From assembly GCA_016932075.1 (NCBI GenBank), contig JAFGDP010000124.1, positions 1 through 10,156 of the forward strand: a DNA stretch of 10,156 nt. The letters are read 5' to 3'. The notes under the pieces were generated by a model that searched no databases, was not told where the DNA came from, and saw only the letters and a list, made by a program, of their open reading frames with translations. The DNA comes from Chitinispirillaceae bacterium. Its GTDB lineage: Bacteria; Fibrobacterota; Chitinivibrionia; Chitinivibrionales; Chitinispirillaceae. The translations under genes were made by a program, and so were the position numbers. Numbering within the stretch: position 1 is the stretch's first letter; each line of letters begins with the position of its first letter. Of this stretch, positions 1 to 6,930 are shown in pieces.

Positions 1-795
1 ATCCATAACCATGCGTTTGCAACGCTCGGCCTTCCTTATGCCTACGTACCGCTTGCGGTCAAGGGATCCGACCTCCACCACGTGATTTATGCGATGCGCG
101 CCACCGGCGCCCTCGGCGCCAATGTGACCCTGCCGCACAAGCAGCGGGTCCTTCCGCTGTGCGACGTTCTCTCTCCCCTGTCGAACGCCCTCGGCACCGT
201 CAACACGCTCTATTTCCGCAACGGACAGCTTTACGGTACCACCACGGACCCGGAAGGATTCCTGCGTTCGCTCGCCAGCATCGGCCATGACGTGCGGGGC
301 GGTTCGGTGGTCATCCTGGGAAACGGCGGCACGGCCCGCACCCTTGCGGCGGCGCTGGCGCTGGAGCGGATCCCGAAAACGATAGCCCTTGTCGGAAGAC
401 ATATCCAGCGGGTCGCGGCGCTTGCCGCCGAGGTCTCCTGCATCGCCAGTCTTCCGGTGCCGGCCTATTCCTCCAACGCCCCGGAACTTGCGGACCTCAT
501 GGCGCGATGCACGCTTCTGGTCAACTGCACGAGCGCGGGCATGCATCCTTCCACCGACGAAACGCCCATTGACAAAAAATACTTTCACAACAACATGGTC
601 GTGTTTGACGCCGTTTACAATCCACCCAAAACCCGCCTTCTTGCCGAGGCTGAGGATGCGGGATGCGTCACACAAAATGGTCTTCGCATGCTCCTGTATC
701 AGGGGCTCGCCTCCTTCACCCTCTGGACAGGAATCGACGTTCGCGAAGAAATATTCGATCTCGACCACCTGCAGCAGCAGTGCTCGCGGCACTGA
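1..795 (+). CDS. aroE: Shikimate dehydrogenase (NADP-dependent type), 5'-truncated by the window edge
   Basis: This cytoplasmic enzyme reduces 3-dehydroshikimate to shikimate, the fourth step towards chorismate. The frame is open from base 1, and 264 residues are visible. The first readable residues, IHNHAF, are the end of the substrate-binding SxSPxxHN region, so only about 20 N-terminal residues are missing. The catalytic lysine lies in NVTLPHK (visible residue 47) and the paired aspartate in TTTDPEGF (residue 83). A glycine-rich Rossmann loop, GNGGTAR, is at 107-113, and the C-terminal NGLRMLLYQG helix motif is near the end. The NADP-phosphate motif, normally NRTxxR, reads GRHIQR (132-137), which keeps both arginines. 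The stop codon overlaps the aroA ribosome-binding site, so the two genes are tightly linked. The assignment is secure from these motifs; cofactor preference is less certain. Confidence 0.95.
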   Translation: MHNHAFATLGLPYAYVPLAVKGSDLHHVIYAMRATGALGANVTLPHKQRVLPLCDVLSPLSNALGTVNTLYFRNGQLYGTTTDPEGFLRSLASIGHDVRGGSVVILGNGGTARTLAAALALERIPKTIALVGRHIQRVAALAAEVSCIASLPVPAYSSNAPELADLMARCTLLVNCTSAGMHPSTDETPIDKKYFHNNMVVFDAVYNPPKTRLLAEAEDAGCVTQNGLRMLLYQGLASFTLWTGIDVREEIFDLDHLQQQCSRH

Positions 796-799
796 GGAA
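794..799 (+). promoter_or_regulatory. Ribosome-binding site of aroA
   Basis: GAGGAA lies 6 bases before the ATG at 806 (8 counting from GAGG) and overlaps the aroE stop codon TGA at 793-795. It fixes the aroA start against the much longer open frame upstream, and it suggests translational coupling of aroE and aroA. Confidence 0.7.
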
Positions 800-805
800 C
801 AGTGT

Positions 806-2086
806 ATGAAATGGAGAATCACGCCCAGTCGGCTCCAGGGAACCATCGCCATACCGCCATCGAAATCGCATACCATCCGGGCGCTCCTCGTGGCCGCACT
901 CGCAAACGGCGTTTCCACGATCCGCAATCCGCTCCTGCAGGGCGATGGTGCTTCTGCGCTGCGCGCGGCCAGAACGCTTGGCGCCCAAATACAGACCGCT
1001 CCCAGCGAGATACGTGTCACCGGAATCGGGGAACGCTATAACGAAGGGGAAGAGCTTTTCGACATGGGAAATTCAGGTACCAGCACCAACCTGTTCATGT
1101 CAGCAGCGGCTCTCGGCAACCGGGCACGACGTTTTGACGGCGACGATTCGCTGCGCTCCCGTCCATTTCGACATCTGCTCTCGGCCCTCAACAGGCTCGG
1201 TGCCAGTTTTACGTTTATTAATCCGCCAAGCGACCTTCCCTTCATCATCAAGGGCCCGCTCCACGGCGGCGCGACCGTGGTAAACGGCATCTCCTCCCAG
1301 TTTGTATCAAGCCTGCTCTTCACGTGTCCGCTTCTCGCGCACGACACCGAAATCACCGTTCTGAACCTCCATGAGCGGCCGTATGTGGAGCTTACGCTCT
1401 GGTGGCTCACAAGGCAGGACATCGAGCTCTCGCATGACCATGACCTGACGTTTTTTGAGATCAAAGGCGGACAGGCCTATACACCCTTCGAAACGGAAAT
1501 CCCTGCCGATTTCTCCGGTGCCACGTTTGCCGCATGCGCCGCGGCAATGGGAAACACGACCCTGACCCTGACCGGTCTTGACTTCAGCGACCCGCAGGGC
1601 GACAAGGCCGTGTTCGAGGTGCTGCAGCACATGGGCGCCGCTGTTACGCACCGTGAAAACACGGTCACGGTCTGCGGCCCGTCCCGCCTTATCGGCCGGA
1701 CCATTGACCTCAATGCCATGCCCGATGCGCTCCCTGCGCTGGCCGTGGCCGCCTGTACGGCCGAGGGAGCAACGCAATTTGTCAATGTTTCGCAGGCGCG
1801 CATCAAGGAGACCGACCGCATAACCGTCATGGCCCGAGAGCTTGCCAGAATGGGAGCCGAGGTGACGGAGCGGGACGACGGGCTCCTTATCCGCGGAGGC
1901 ACGCTCAGCGGCGCCCATGTGAGCGGCCATGACGACCACCGCGTGGTCATGGCGCTTGCGCTTGCCGGTATGCATGCGCAGGGAGAAACAGTCATCGATA
2001 CCGCTGAAGCGGCCGAGGTGACCTACCCGAGTTTTGCCGAGGATTTCAGGAGGATCGGGGCGGGGATCGAGGTTATTGATGAATGA
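806..2086 (+). CDS. aroA: 3-phosphoshikimate 1-carboxyvinyltransferase (EPSP synthase)
   Basis: This enzyme transfers the enolpyruvyl group of PEP to shikimate-3-phosphate, the sixth step of the shikimate pathway. The 426 residues match the usual family length of about 430. Family motifs appear in order: PPSKSHTIRA (Lys20, Ser21, Arg25), MGNSGTS (87-93), GDDSLRSRP (112-120, with the substrate-binding Arg119), the SSQF loop (163-166), PDALPALAV (Asp307, the probable catalytic aspartate), ARIKETDRI (331-339) and DDHRV (Arg379). The frame stays open far upstream, but the start at 806 is chosen because a GAGGAA Shine-Dalgarno lies at 794-799 and the SKS motif then sits about 20 residues in, as in the family; a longer protein would overlap aroE. 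Two positions usually basic in E. coli AroA differ: Asn95 replaces the arginine after GNAGT, and Val405 replaces the C-terminal lysine. Confidence 0.95.
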   Translation: MKWRITPSRLQGTIAIPPSKSHTIRALLVAALANGVSTIRNPLLQGDGASALRAARTLGAQIQTAPSEIRVTGIGERYNEGEELFDMGNSGTSTNLFMSAAALGNRARRFDGDDSLRSRPFRHLLSALNRLGASFTFINPPSDLPFIIKGPLHGGATVVNGISSQFVSSLLFTCPLLAHDTEITVLNLHERPYVELTLWWLTRQDIELSHDHDLTFFEIKGGQAYTPFETEIPADFSGATFAACAAAMGNTTLTLTGLDFSDPQGDKAVFEVLQHMGAAVTHRENTVTVCGPSRLIGRTIDLNAMPDALPALAVAACTAEGATQFVNVSQARIKETDRITVMARELARMGAEVTERDDGLLIRGGTLSGAHVSGHDDHRVVMALALAGMHAQGETVIDTAEAAEVTYPSFAEDFRRIGAGIEVIDE

Positions 2087-2241
2087 GAATTGTACCGGCC
2101 CTATTCAGAAAGCTATTCTTTGTAAGGATTTTTTATTTGAACACCTCGGATAATCTGCCCATCATTCAAGTCCTCGCTCAAAAGCAGGGAACAACGTGCC
2201 GATTCGGCAGCAGTAACGACAAGCACATCCCGGAACGATAA
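2083..2241 (+). CDS. Possible small ORF (52 aa) coupled to aroA, function unknown
   Basis: An ATG at 2083 overlaps the aroA stop as ATGA and opens a 52-codon frame ending at TAA 2239-2241, so it fills three quarters of the aroA-aroB gap. GAGG at 2069-2072, inside the end of aroA, lies 10 bases ahead and could serve as its ribosome-binding site. The predicted peptide begins MRIVPALFRKLFFVRIFYL, which is basic, aromatic and hydrophobic and could form a membrane-binding amphipathic helix. The second half is polar and contains one cysteine. I recognise no family. A 52-codon open run is not rare by chance, and the segment also contains a palindrome (2197-2209), so it may simply be leader DNA for aroB. 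The overlap geometry is the main argument for it being real. Confidence 0.3.
   Translation: MRIVPALFRKLFFVRIFYLNTSDNLPIIQVLAQKQGTTCRFGSSNDKHIPER
2090..2119 (+). promoter_or_regulatory. Weak candidate sigma70 promoter ahead of aroB
   Basis: TTGTAC (2090-2095) and TATTCT (2114-2119) are 18 bases apart, and each matches four of six consensus bases. It would give aroB its own transcript with a leader of roughly 165 bases. Matches of this quality occur by chance, so this is only a candidate; aroB may equally be read through from aroA. Confidence 0.2.
2197..2209. repeat. Perfect 13-base palindrome upstream of aroB
   Basis: TGCCGA and TCGGCA flank a single central T. The site lies 83 bases before the aroB start, inside the candidate small ORF. 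Its size and symmetry would suit a dimeric repressor site, but only one copy is visible and no regulator is known, so function is inferred weakly. Confidence 0.3.
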
Positions 2242-2292
2242 CGTTCAGCAAAACGCTTCTTTTTTCGATTTGTTGCAACGTATTTTGTCACC

Positions 2293-3375
2293 ATGGAACT
2301 CACTGTCTCACTCGGCGCCCGCTCCTACCCGGTCCATCTCGATTCCGGAACCGCCCACGCGTTCCCCTCAACGCTCAAAACACTGTTCCCGAAAAGCCGG
2401 TTCGGCCTGGTCACCACCACCGCGATCAGCGGCCTCTACAAGCCGCTTATCGATCGCTGGTCCACTGAACTCGACCTCACCGTTCATGTCATTCCCGATG
2501 GCGAGCGGTTTAAAACCATTGAGACCTGGAGCAAGATCCTCGACACCTTTCTTGCGGCGCGATTCGAGCGGTCGAGCGTCCTTATCGCATTCGGCGGAGG
2601 GGTGGTGGGCGATGTTGCCGGCTTTGCCGCGGCGACCATGCTGCGCGGCGTCACCTATGTCCAGGTACCCACCACGCTCCTTGCCATGGTCGATTCGAGC
2701 GTGGGCGGCAAAACCGCCGTGGACCACGCGGCCGGGAAAAACCTTATCGGCGCGTTTTATCAACCGCGCCTCGTATTCATCGACACGGATTTCCTCAACA
2801 CCCTTCCTGAGCGCGAATACCAGGCAGGATACGCGGAGCTGTTTAAAAACGCATTCATCGGCGCGCAAGGCATGTTCGATTTCATCACCCGGCATCACGA
2901 CTCGCTGTGCAGCCATGAAACGAATATCCTGCTCGAAGGAATCAAGCGATCCATAGAGATCAAGGCTGCCGTGGTCAGCCGCGACGAATGCGAGACCTCG
3001 GGCGAGCGCATGCTGCTCAATTTCGGCCACACCTTTGCCCATGCGCTGGAAAAATATTTCGGATTCGAAAGTCTGCTCCACGGCGAAGGGGTGTGGTACG
3101 GCATGGCATGCGCCATAGAACTGGGAAAACGGCTCAAGACAATTCCCAGCGCCGACATGCCGGACTATGATCTCCTGTCCCGAAAGCTGCTCAGACCGGA
3201 TCTTCCATCCGCACCGCGCATTGATGACCTGTATCAGGCCATGTTCTTTGACAAAAAGGTGTCTGGCCAAAGCATCAGGTTCGTGGTGCCTGAAAAAAAA
3301 GGAACGTCTGTGGTGAAAAGCAATGTGCCTGAGGACACGGTGAACGAAGCGGTGAGGAGCGTGCTGGAGAGGTAG
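2293..3375 (+). CDS. aroB: 3-dehydroquinate synthase
   Basis: This NAD- and metal-dependent cytoplasmic enzyme converts DAHP to 3-dehydroquinate, the second shikimate-pathway step. The 360 residues match the usual length. The NAD-binding stretch GGGVVGDVAGFAAA (101-114) is followed by VPTTLLAMVDSSVGGKTAV (125-143) and GKNLIGAFYQP (148-158), all hallmark motifs. The three metal ligands can be placed at Glu182 (GYAELFK), His246 (NFGHTFAHALE) and His263 (LHGEGVWYG). The ATG at 2293 is the only start that fits: the frame is closed by a TAA at 2239 and no other start codon intervenes. No convincing Shine-Dalgarno precedes it; the upstream bases are T-rich. It follows aroA on the same strand after a 206-base gap and probably belongs to the same functional unit, though it may have its own promoter. 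Confidence 0.96.
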   Translation: MELTVSLGARSYPVHLDSGTAHAFPSTLKTLFPKSRFGLVTTTAISGLYKPLIDRWSTELDLTVHVIPDGERFKTIETWSKILDTFLAARFERSSVLIAFGGGVVGDVAGFAAATMLRGVTYVQVPTTLLAMVDSSVGGKTAVDHAAGKNLIGAFYQPRLVFIDTDFLNTLPEREYQAGYAELFKNAFIGAQGMFDFITRHHDSLCSHETNILLEGIKRSIEIKAAVVSRDECETSGERMLLNFGHTFAHALEKYFGFESLLHGEGVWYGMACAIELGKRLKTIPSADMPDYDLLSRKLLRPDLPSAPRIDDLYQAMFFDKKVSGQSIRFVVPEKKGTSVVKSNVPEDTVNEAVRSVLER

Positions 3376-3381
3376 CTAATT

Positions 3382-3403
3382 TTCCTTTCGCCAGGCGACG
3401 GAA
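3382..3403. terminator. Possible bidirectional terminator hairpin between convergent genes
   Basis: TTCC (3382-3385) pairs with GGAA (3400-3403), and TCGCC (3388-3392) is complementary to GGCGA (3394-3398) inside it, between the aroB stop and the methyltransferase stop on the other strand. The inner arms leave only one unpaired base, so at least two pairs must open. There is no strong T-run on either side. The position fits a terminator better than the structure does. Confidence 0.3.
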
Positions 3404-3415
3404 GATATTCGGCAC

Positions 3416-4234
3416 TTACTTCTCCGCATAAAAAACACCGTACTCCCAGAGCCTTTTTTTTAACGCGTGGTACTGATTGTAACAGGCGTCAGTCGGGTAC
3501 GGCATCAGGGGGATGACCTTATCGATCAGGTGCAGGATAATAAACGGCATGGAGACAAAATACAGGAGTTTGGCCGTCGGCATGATCCGCCGTGTAACGT
3601 CCCGGTAATCAGACCGCGTGAAACCCGCTTTCTGGGCAAAGGTCTTCCACTCATCCGGCGTGTTGAGCGAATTGACGATCCACCCGTCAAGCCATCGTTG
3701 CATGAGCCGCTTGTCTTTGCCTTCATACTGCTGCCTGCTGGCGAACCCGTCGGCGACGATCATTCGTCCGCCTTCCTTGAGCAAACGAAACGCCTCGCGG
3801 GCAAACTGTTCCTTGCTCTTTGCGTAACAGATGCTTTCCAATCCCCATACAACCGAAAAAAAACCGTCACTGAAGGCAGTATGCAGGTAATCCATCTCAT
3901 AAAAATCAACCAGGGGCGCCACGCCCTCCTTTTTCGCGTTCTTAAAAGCCCTGTCGACCTGACGCTTGCATAACGTTATGCCTATCGCCCTGCAGCCGAT
4001 TTTTTTCGCGAGGTAGATACTCGCACCCCCGACCCCGCACCCGGCATCCAGTATGACGTCATCTTTGGTGATCTTTGCTTTCTCAATCAAAACATCGTTG
4101 AATTTCCGAGTGGCCTGACGCAAAGTGACGGTACCTTCGGCCCAATAACCGTAGTGCATGTTTCGTCCATACAACCAATAGGCGAATTCATTCGTCTTGT
4201 AATAGTTGACAATGTCTTTTGTGGTCCATCGCAT
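3416..4234 (-). CDS. Class I SAM-dependent methyltransferase, resembling tocopherol/sterol methyltransferases
   Basis: This is a Rossmann-fold methyltransferase of 272 residues. The SAM-binding motif I is VILDAGCGVGG (60-70), an acidic/aromatic stretch FYEMDY follows at 111-116, VVWGLESICYAKSK (128-141) matches the E-S-x-x-Y/H region of the gamma-tocopherol and sterol methyltransferase group, and LLKEGGRMIVAD (151-162) is the following strand. WLDGW and the PDEW-x3-AQKAGF segment (181-205) also fit that group. A hydrophobic stretch at 222-247 could touch the membrane or bind a lipid substrate. The start at 4234 is preferred over an ATG at 4306, because AAAGGTG (minus strand, 4244-4250) lies 9 bases before it and the longer form would run into galE. 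It lies 32 bases after galE and is probably co-transcribed. Lines sampled by eye look lower in G+C than galE. The substrate is unknown; a lipid, quinone or sugar-linked product is possible. Confidence 0.85.
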   Translation of the reverse strand: MRWTTKDIVNYYKTNEFAYWLYGRNMHYGYWAEGTVTLRQATRKFNDVLIEKAKITKDDVILDAGCGVGGASIYLAKKIGCRAIGITLCKRQVDRAFKNAKKEGVAPLVDFYEMDYLHTAFSDGFFSVVWGLESICYAKSKEQFAREAFRLLKEGGRMIVADGFASRQQYEGKDKRLMQRWLDGWIVNSLNTPDEWKTFAQKAGFTRSDYRDVTRRIMPTAKLLYFVSMPFIILHLIDKVIPLMPYPTDACYNQYHALKKRLWEYGVFYAEK

Positions 4235-4266
4235 GTCTGGCAGCACCTTTAGAGCAGATGAAACGT

Positions 4267-5250
4267 TCAGTGTCGCTGTTCCATGGTGTCTCGGTACACC
4301 TTCCACGTGGTTGCGACCAGCGTCGCCACATCGCTATGCTTCGCTTTCCAGCCTAAAAGCTCTTGTGCCCGCTTTGACGAGGCAACAAGTTTTGCCGGAT
4401 CGCCGGGCCTGCGTCCCGCCACGGTGGCCGGGATCGCCCTGCCGGTGATTGTCCGGGCCGCATCAAGCATCTCCATGACGCTGATCCCTGATTCGCTGCC
4501 GAGGTTGACGGTTAGGCTTTTGTTGTTTGCCCTGCACCACTCGAATGCCTGCACGTGCGCGGCAGCAAGGTCACTCACATGCACGTAATCGCGCACCCCG
4601 GTGCCGTCAGGCGTTTCATAGTCGTCGCCGAAAATCCTAAGTTCTTCGCGCAGGCCGGCAGCCACTTCCATGACCACGGGGAGCAGGTTTGCCGGGTTGC
4701 GCTCACGCCCTCTGATCCTCCCGTCCGGATCATACCCCGCTGCATTGAAATACCTGAGCGCGGCAAACCGGAGCGACTTCAGCGTATCGTACCAGTGGAG
4801 AAGCCGTTCGATCTCGATCTTGGTAAAACCGTAAAAATTTTCCGGCTGCACGGGATGGTTTTCGTTAATGGGCAGGGAGGACGGTTCCCCGTATACCGCT
4901 GCCGAGGACGAAAACACGCAGCAGGGAACCTGCGCGGCAACCGCGGCATTGAGCAGATTGATGGTGCCGGAAATATTATTGACCGCATATTTTTCCGGTT
5001 CGACCATGGATTCGCCTGCAGCCTTGAACGCCGCGAGATGGACAAACCCGTCAAAGCCCCTGTTCATGGCATCAGCTATCTCGCGCTCGCTGCGTATATC
5101 ACCCTGAATAAACCGTGCATCGGAAAACAGGTTTTGCCGGCACCCGCTCGAAAGGTTGTCGAACACGGTGCATGCATACCCGCGATCGAGGAATTCGCGT
5201 GTCACATGGCTCCCGATATACCCTGCGCCCCCGACGATGAGAAGGTTCAT
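4267..5250 (-). CDS. galE: UDP-glucose 4-epimerase
   Basis: This short-chain dehydrogenase-family enzyme interconverts UDP-glucose and UDP-galactose (some members also act on the N-acetyl forms), supplying precursors for surface polysaccharides. From the ATG at 5250 it has 327 residues. The NAD-binding loop GGAGYIGSH is at 7-15, HLAAFKAAGES at 71-81, the catalytic serine region FSSSAAVYG at 113-121 and the YxxxK pair at Tyr140/Lys144. RYFNAAGYDPDG (167-178) and the stretch ETPDGTGVRDYVHVSD (212-227) are characteristic of true GalE. An alternative ATG at 5277 adds nine residues and forms TAATG with the stop of the S1 gene, which would favour coupled translation. The shorter form places the nucleotide loop at the usual distance from the N terminus. 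Neither start has a strong Shine-Dalgarno. Which sugar it uses cannot be read from the sequence. Confidence 0.94.
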   Translation of the reverse strand: MNLLIVGGAGYIGSHVTREFLDRGYACTVFDNLSSGCRQNLFSDARFIQGDIRSEREIADAMNRGFDGFVHLAAFKAAGESMVEPEKYAVNNISGTINLLNAAVAAQVPCCVFSSSAAVYGEPSSLPINENHPVQPENFYGFTKIEIERLLHWYDTLKSLRFAALRYFNAAGYDPDGRIRGRERNPANLLPVVMEVAAGLREELRIFGDDYETPDGTGVRDYVHVSDLAAAHVQAFEWCRANNKSLTVNLGSESGISVMEMLDAARTITGRAIPATVAGRRPGDPAKLVASSKRAQELLGWKAKHSDVATLVATTWKVYRDTMEQRH

Positions 5251-5276
5251 ATTCGGATACGCTTCATGCTGGTGCA

Positions 5277-6773
5277 TTACTGCCGTTTCTTCTTGAGCGC
5301 CTCAAGCAACGCTGCGCCGAATTCAGTTGATTTCGGGGCGGCCGGTGTTGCCGGCGCCTCCTGCCTGGCCATGTAGTGTTGGACCTCTGCCGCATCCTGG
5401 CGGGACTGCGACCGTCCGAGCGACAGCGATAGGCGGCGCTGCGTCATGTCGATTGACTCGACATGCACCGTGATCTGTTCGCCTTCCACGACCGAACCCT
5501 TCTTATCAGCCGCGATATTGGGCAGCGCAAGCAGGCCGGTCACCCCGTTTGCCAGGTCGATGAAATATCCGAACTTCGCCTTGCGCGCCACGGTACCGGT
5601 CACGTCAGATCCCGGCGCGAAACGAGATTGCGCATCTTTCCACGGGTCGCTTGACAGGTCCTTGAGTGAAAGGGAAACGGTCTTTTTCGTCTCATCGAGT
5701 GCAAGTATCACCACGCGCACCTCCTGACCGACTGTTACGACGTCCGAGGGATGATGCACACGCTTGACCCACGACATTTCAGAGACGTGTACGAGCCCTT
5801 CCACCCCGGGAACGAGCTCCACAAACGCTCCGAACGGCATGAGCCGCGTCACCCTTCCCGAAACGGTCTGCCCGGGTGAGAACCTCTCCGCCACACTCTT
5901 CCACGGATCGTCAAGCGTCTGCTTGATCGAAAGAGAAATTTTACTCGCGCGCAGGGGCGATTTTTTCTCCACACCAAGCACGATACACTCCACTTCCTGG
6001 CCCACGCGAAACGACGTGGCCAGGTTTTCGGCACGCTCCCACGACACTTCGGATATATGGACGAGCCCTTCGCAATCGCCAAGATCAACAAACAGGCCGA
6101 AGTCGGTGATCCTGGAAACCGTGCCTTTGAGGACGAACCGCGCTTCGGCCGCTTTTTCCAGGGCATCTATTTTTTTTTCCAGGCCCGCCTCAAGCAGCGG
6201 AATGCGGCTGAGCACCACGTTGCGCCCGCCCTCAGAAATACGGGTGATCATGAAATCCATGGTTTTGCCGAGGTACTGGTTGATATCGTCGGTGTATTTG
6301 AGGTCGATCTGCGAAACCGGGCAGAATGCGCGGTGGCCGAGCACCTTGACTGAGAGGCCCGCTTTGGCAACGCCCGTCACCTTGCCCTGCACCGGCACCC
6401 GGTCATTGAGCGCGTCACAAAGCTCCTGCACCGCTGCAGTGCGGCCTTTGCCGGACAGACTCCTGGACATCACGATCTCTCCGGATGCGTCAGAAACCAC
6501 GAACGCGGACACCTTGTCGCCGGGCGTAACGGTCACGGCCCCGGACTTGCCGGTAAGCTCCGCGACCGCGAGCACGGCTTCGCTCTTTGCGCCGATGTCG
6601 ACAAACACATACTCGGACCCGATCCGGGTAACGGTTCCGGTCACCTTTGCGCCTGGCCGTATATCGGTGCGGACGCTCCTCTTTGCAGCATCGATCATCT
6701 TCACGAGCTCTTCGGACGCCCTGTCCTCGTTGCCCTTTTCATCAAAAAAAGTATCGTCTTTTTTATCAAGCAT
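5277..6773 (-). CDS. rpsA: Five-domain S1 RNA-binding protein, related to 30S ribosomal protein S1
   Basis: Protein of 498 residues with five S1 (OB-fold) repeats at about 40-106, 126-191, 212-285, 299-372 and 386-453. Repeats 3 to 5 have the aromatic RNA-binding core (TDFGLFVDLG, MPFGAFVELVPG, AKFGYFIDLANG), and the HISEVSW/HVSEMSW signature is in repeats 3 and 4. Repeats 1 and 2 are divergent, as in S1 proteins where they bind the ribosome. E. coli S1 has six repeats and about 557 residues, so this is a shorter relative. A charged N-terminal tail of about 38 residues and a C-terminal tail with an Ala/Pro-rich linker and basic end (ALKKKRQ) flank the repeats. The start is supported by AGGA seven bases upstream (minus strand). 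S1 brings mRNA to the 30S subunit; whether this is the genome's only S1 or a paralogue cannot be told here, so the gene symbol is tentative. Confidence 0.88.
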   Translation of the reverse strand: MLDKKDDTFFDEKGNEDRASEELVKMIDAAKRSVRTDIRPGAKVTGTVTRIGSEYVFVDIGAKSEAVLAVAELTGKSGAVTVTPGDKVSAFVVSDASGEIVMSRSLSGKGRTAAVQELCDALNDRVPVQGKVTGVAKAGLSVKVLGHRAFCPVSQIDLKYTDDINQYLGKTMDFMITRISEGGRNVVLSRIPLLEAGLEKKIDALEKAAEARFVLKGTVSRITDFGLFVDLGDCEGLVHISEVSWERAENLATSFRVGQEVECIVLGVEKKSPLRASKISLSIKQTLDDPWKSVAERFSPGQTVSGRVTRLMPFGAFVELVPGVEGLVHVSEMSWVKRVHHPSDVVTVGQEVRVVILALDETKKTVSLSLKDLSSDPWKDAQSRFAPGSDVTGTVARKAKFGYFIDLANGVTGLLALPNIAADKKGSVVEGEQITVHVESIDMTQRRLSLSLGRSQSRQDAAEVQHYMARQEAPATPAAPKSTEFGAALLEALKKKRQ

Positions 6774-6839
6774 ACGTCTGTCCTGTGTTATCCCCCGTAC
6801 CCTACCCGACCTTGTTTTTCTGTGCTGTCTATGGCCTTC

Positions 6840-6857
6840 CCCCGCACTCCTGCGGGG
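6840..6857 (-). promoter_or_regulatory. GC-rich leader hairpin upstream of the S1-protein gene
   Basis: On the minus strand CCCCGCA and TGCGGGG form a perfect 7-base-pair stem closed by the four-base loop GGAG. It lies 66 bases before the S1-protein start, in the 157-base gap after the kinase gene. No T-run follows on either strand, so it is not a standard intrinsic terminator. An RNA element in the leader is possible because S1 in E. coli controls its own mRNA, but that link is inference. Confidence 0.4.
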
Positions 6858-6930
6858 TGGTTGAAATAAACAGGTCCGCCCTCTGTGCAGGCTATTGAAA
6901 ATACCTTATTGCACCGGCCGGAATAAACGG

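Noticed and set aside
389..805. Upstream extension of the aroA frame, giving a 565-aa protein
   Set aside because: It lies wholly within aroE in another frame, has no family similarity, and aroA has a good ribosome-binding site at 794-799 with normal length from 806.
2104..2137. AAAG/CTTT stem followed by a T-run after aroA as an intrinsic terminator
   Set aside because: The stem has only four pairs, mostly A-T, and the T-run begins several bases after it, so it would be too weak to terminate.
2368..3270. 300-codon minus-strand open frame opposite aroB
   Set aside because: It is a shadow of aroB, which has all its catalytic motifs on the plus strand; the antisense product shows no recognisable domain.
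4235..4306. Longer methyltransferase start at 4306
   Set aside because: It would overlap the galE end by 40 bases and add residues with no family similarity, while the ATG at 4234 has a Shine-Dalgarno at proper spacing.
4555..5376. 273-codon plus-strand open frame across galE
   Set aside because: Antisense of an unambiguous galE, crossing into the S1 gene; no motif or ribosome-binding site supports it.
5764..6864. Long plus-strand open frame (366 codons) opposite the S1-protein gene
   Set aside because: The translation is Ser/Thr/Arg-rich without motifs, as expected for the antisense of a GC-rich gene; the opposite strand has five clear S1 repeats.
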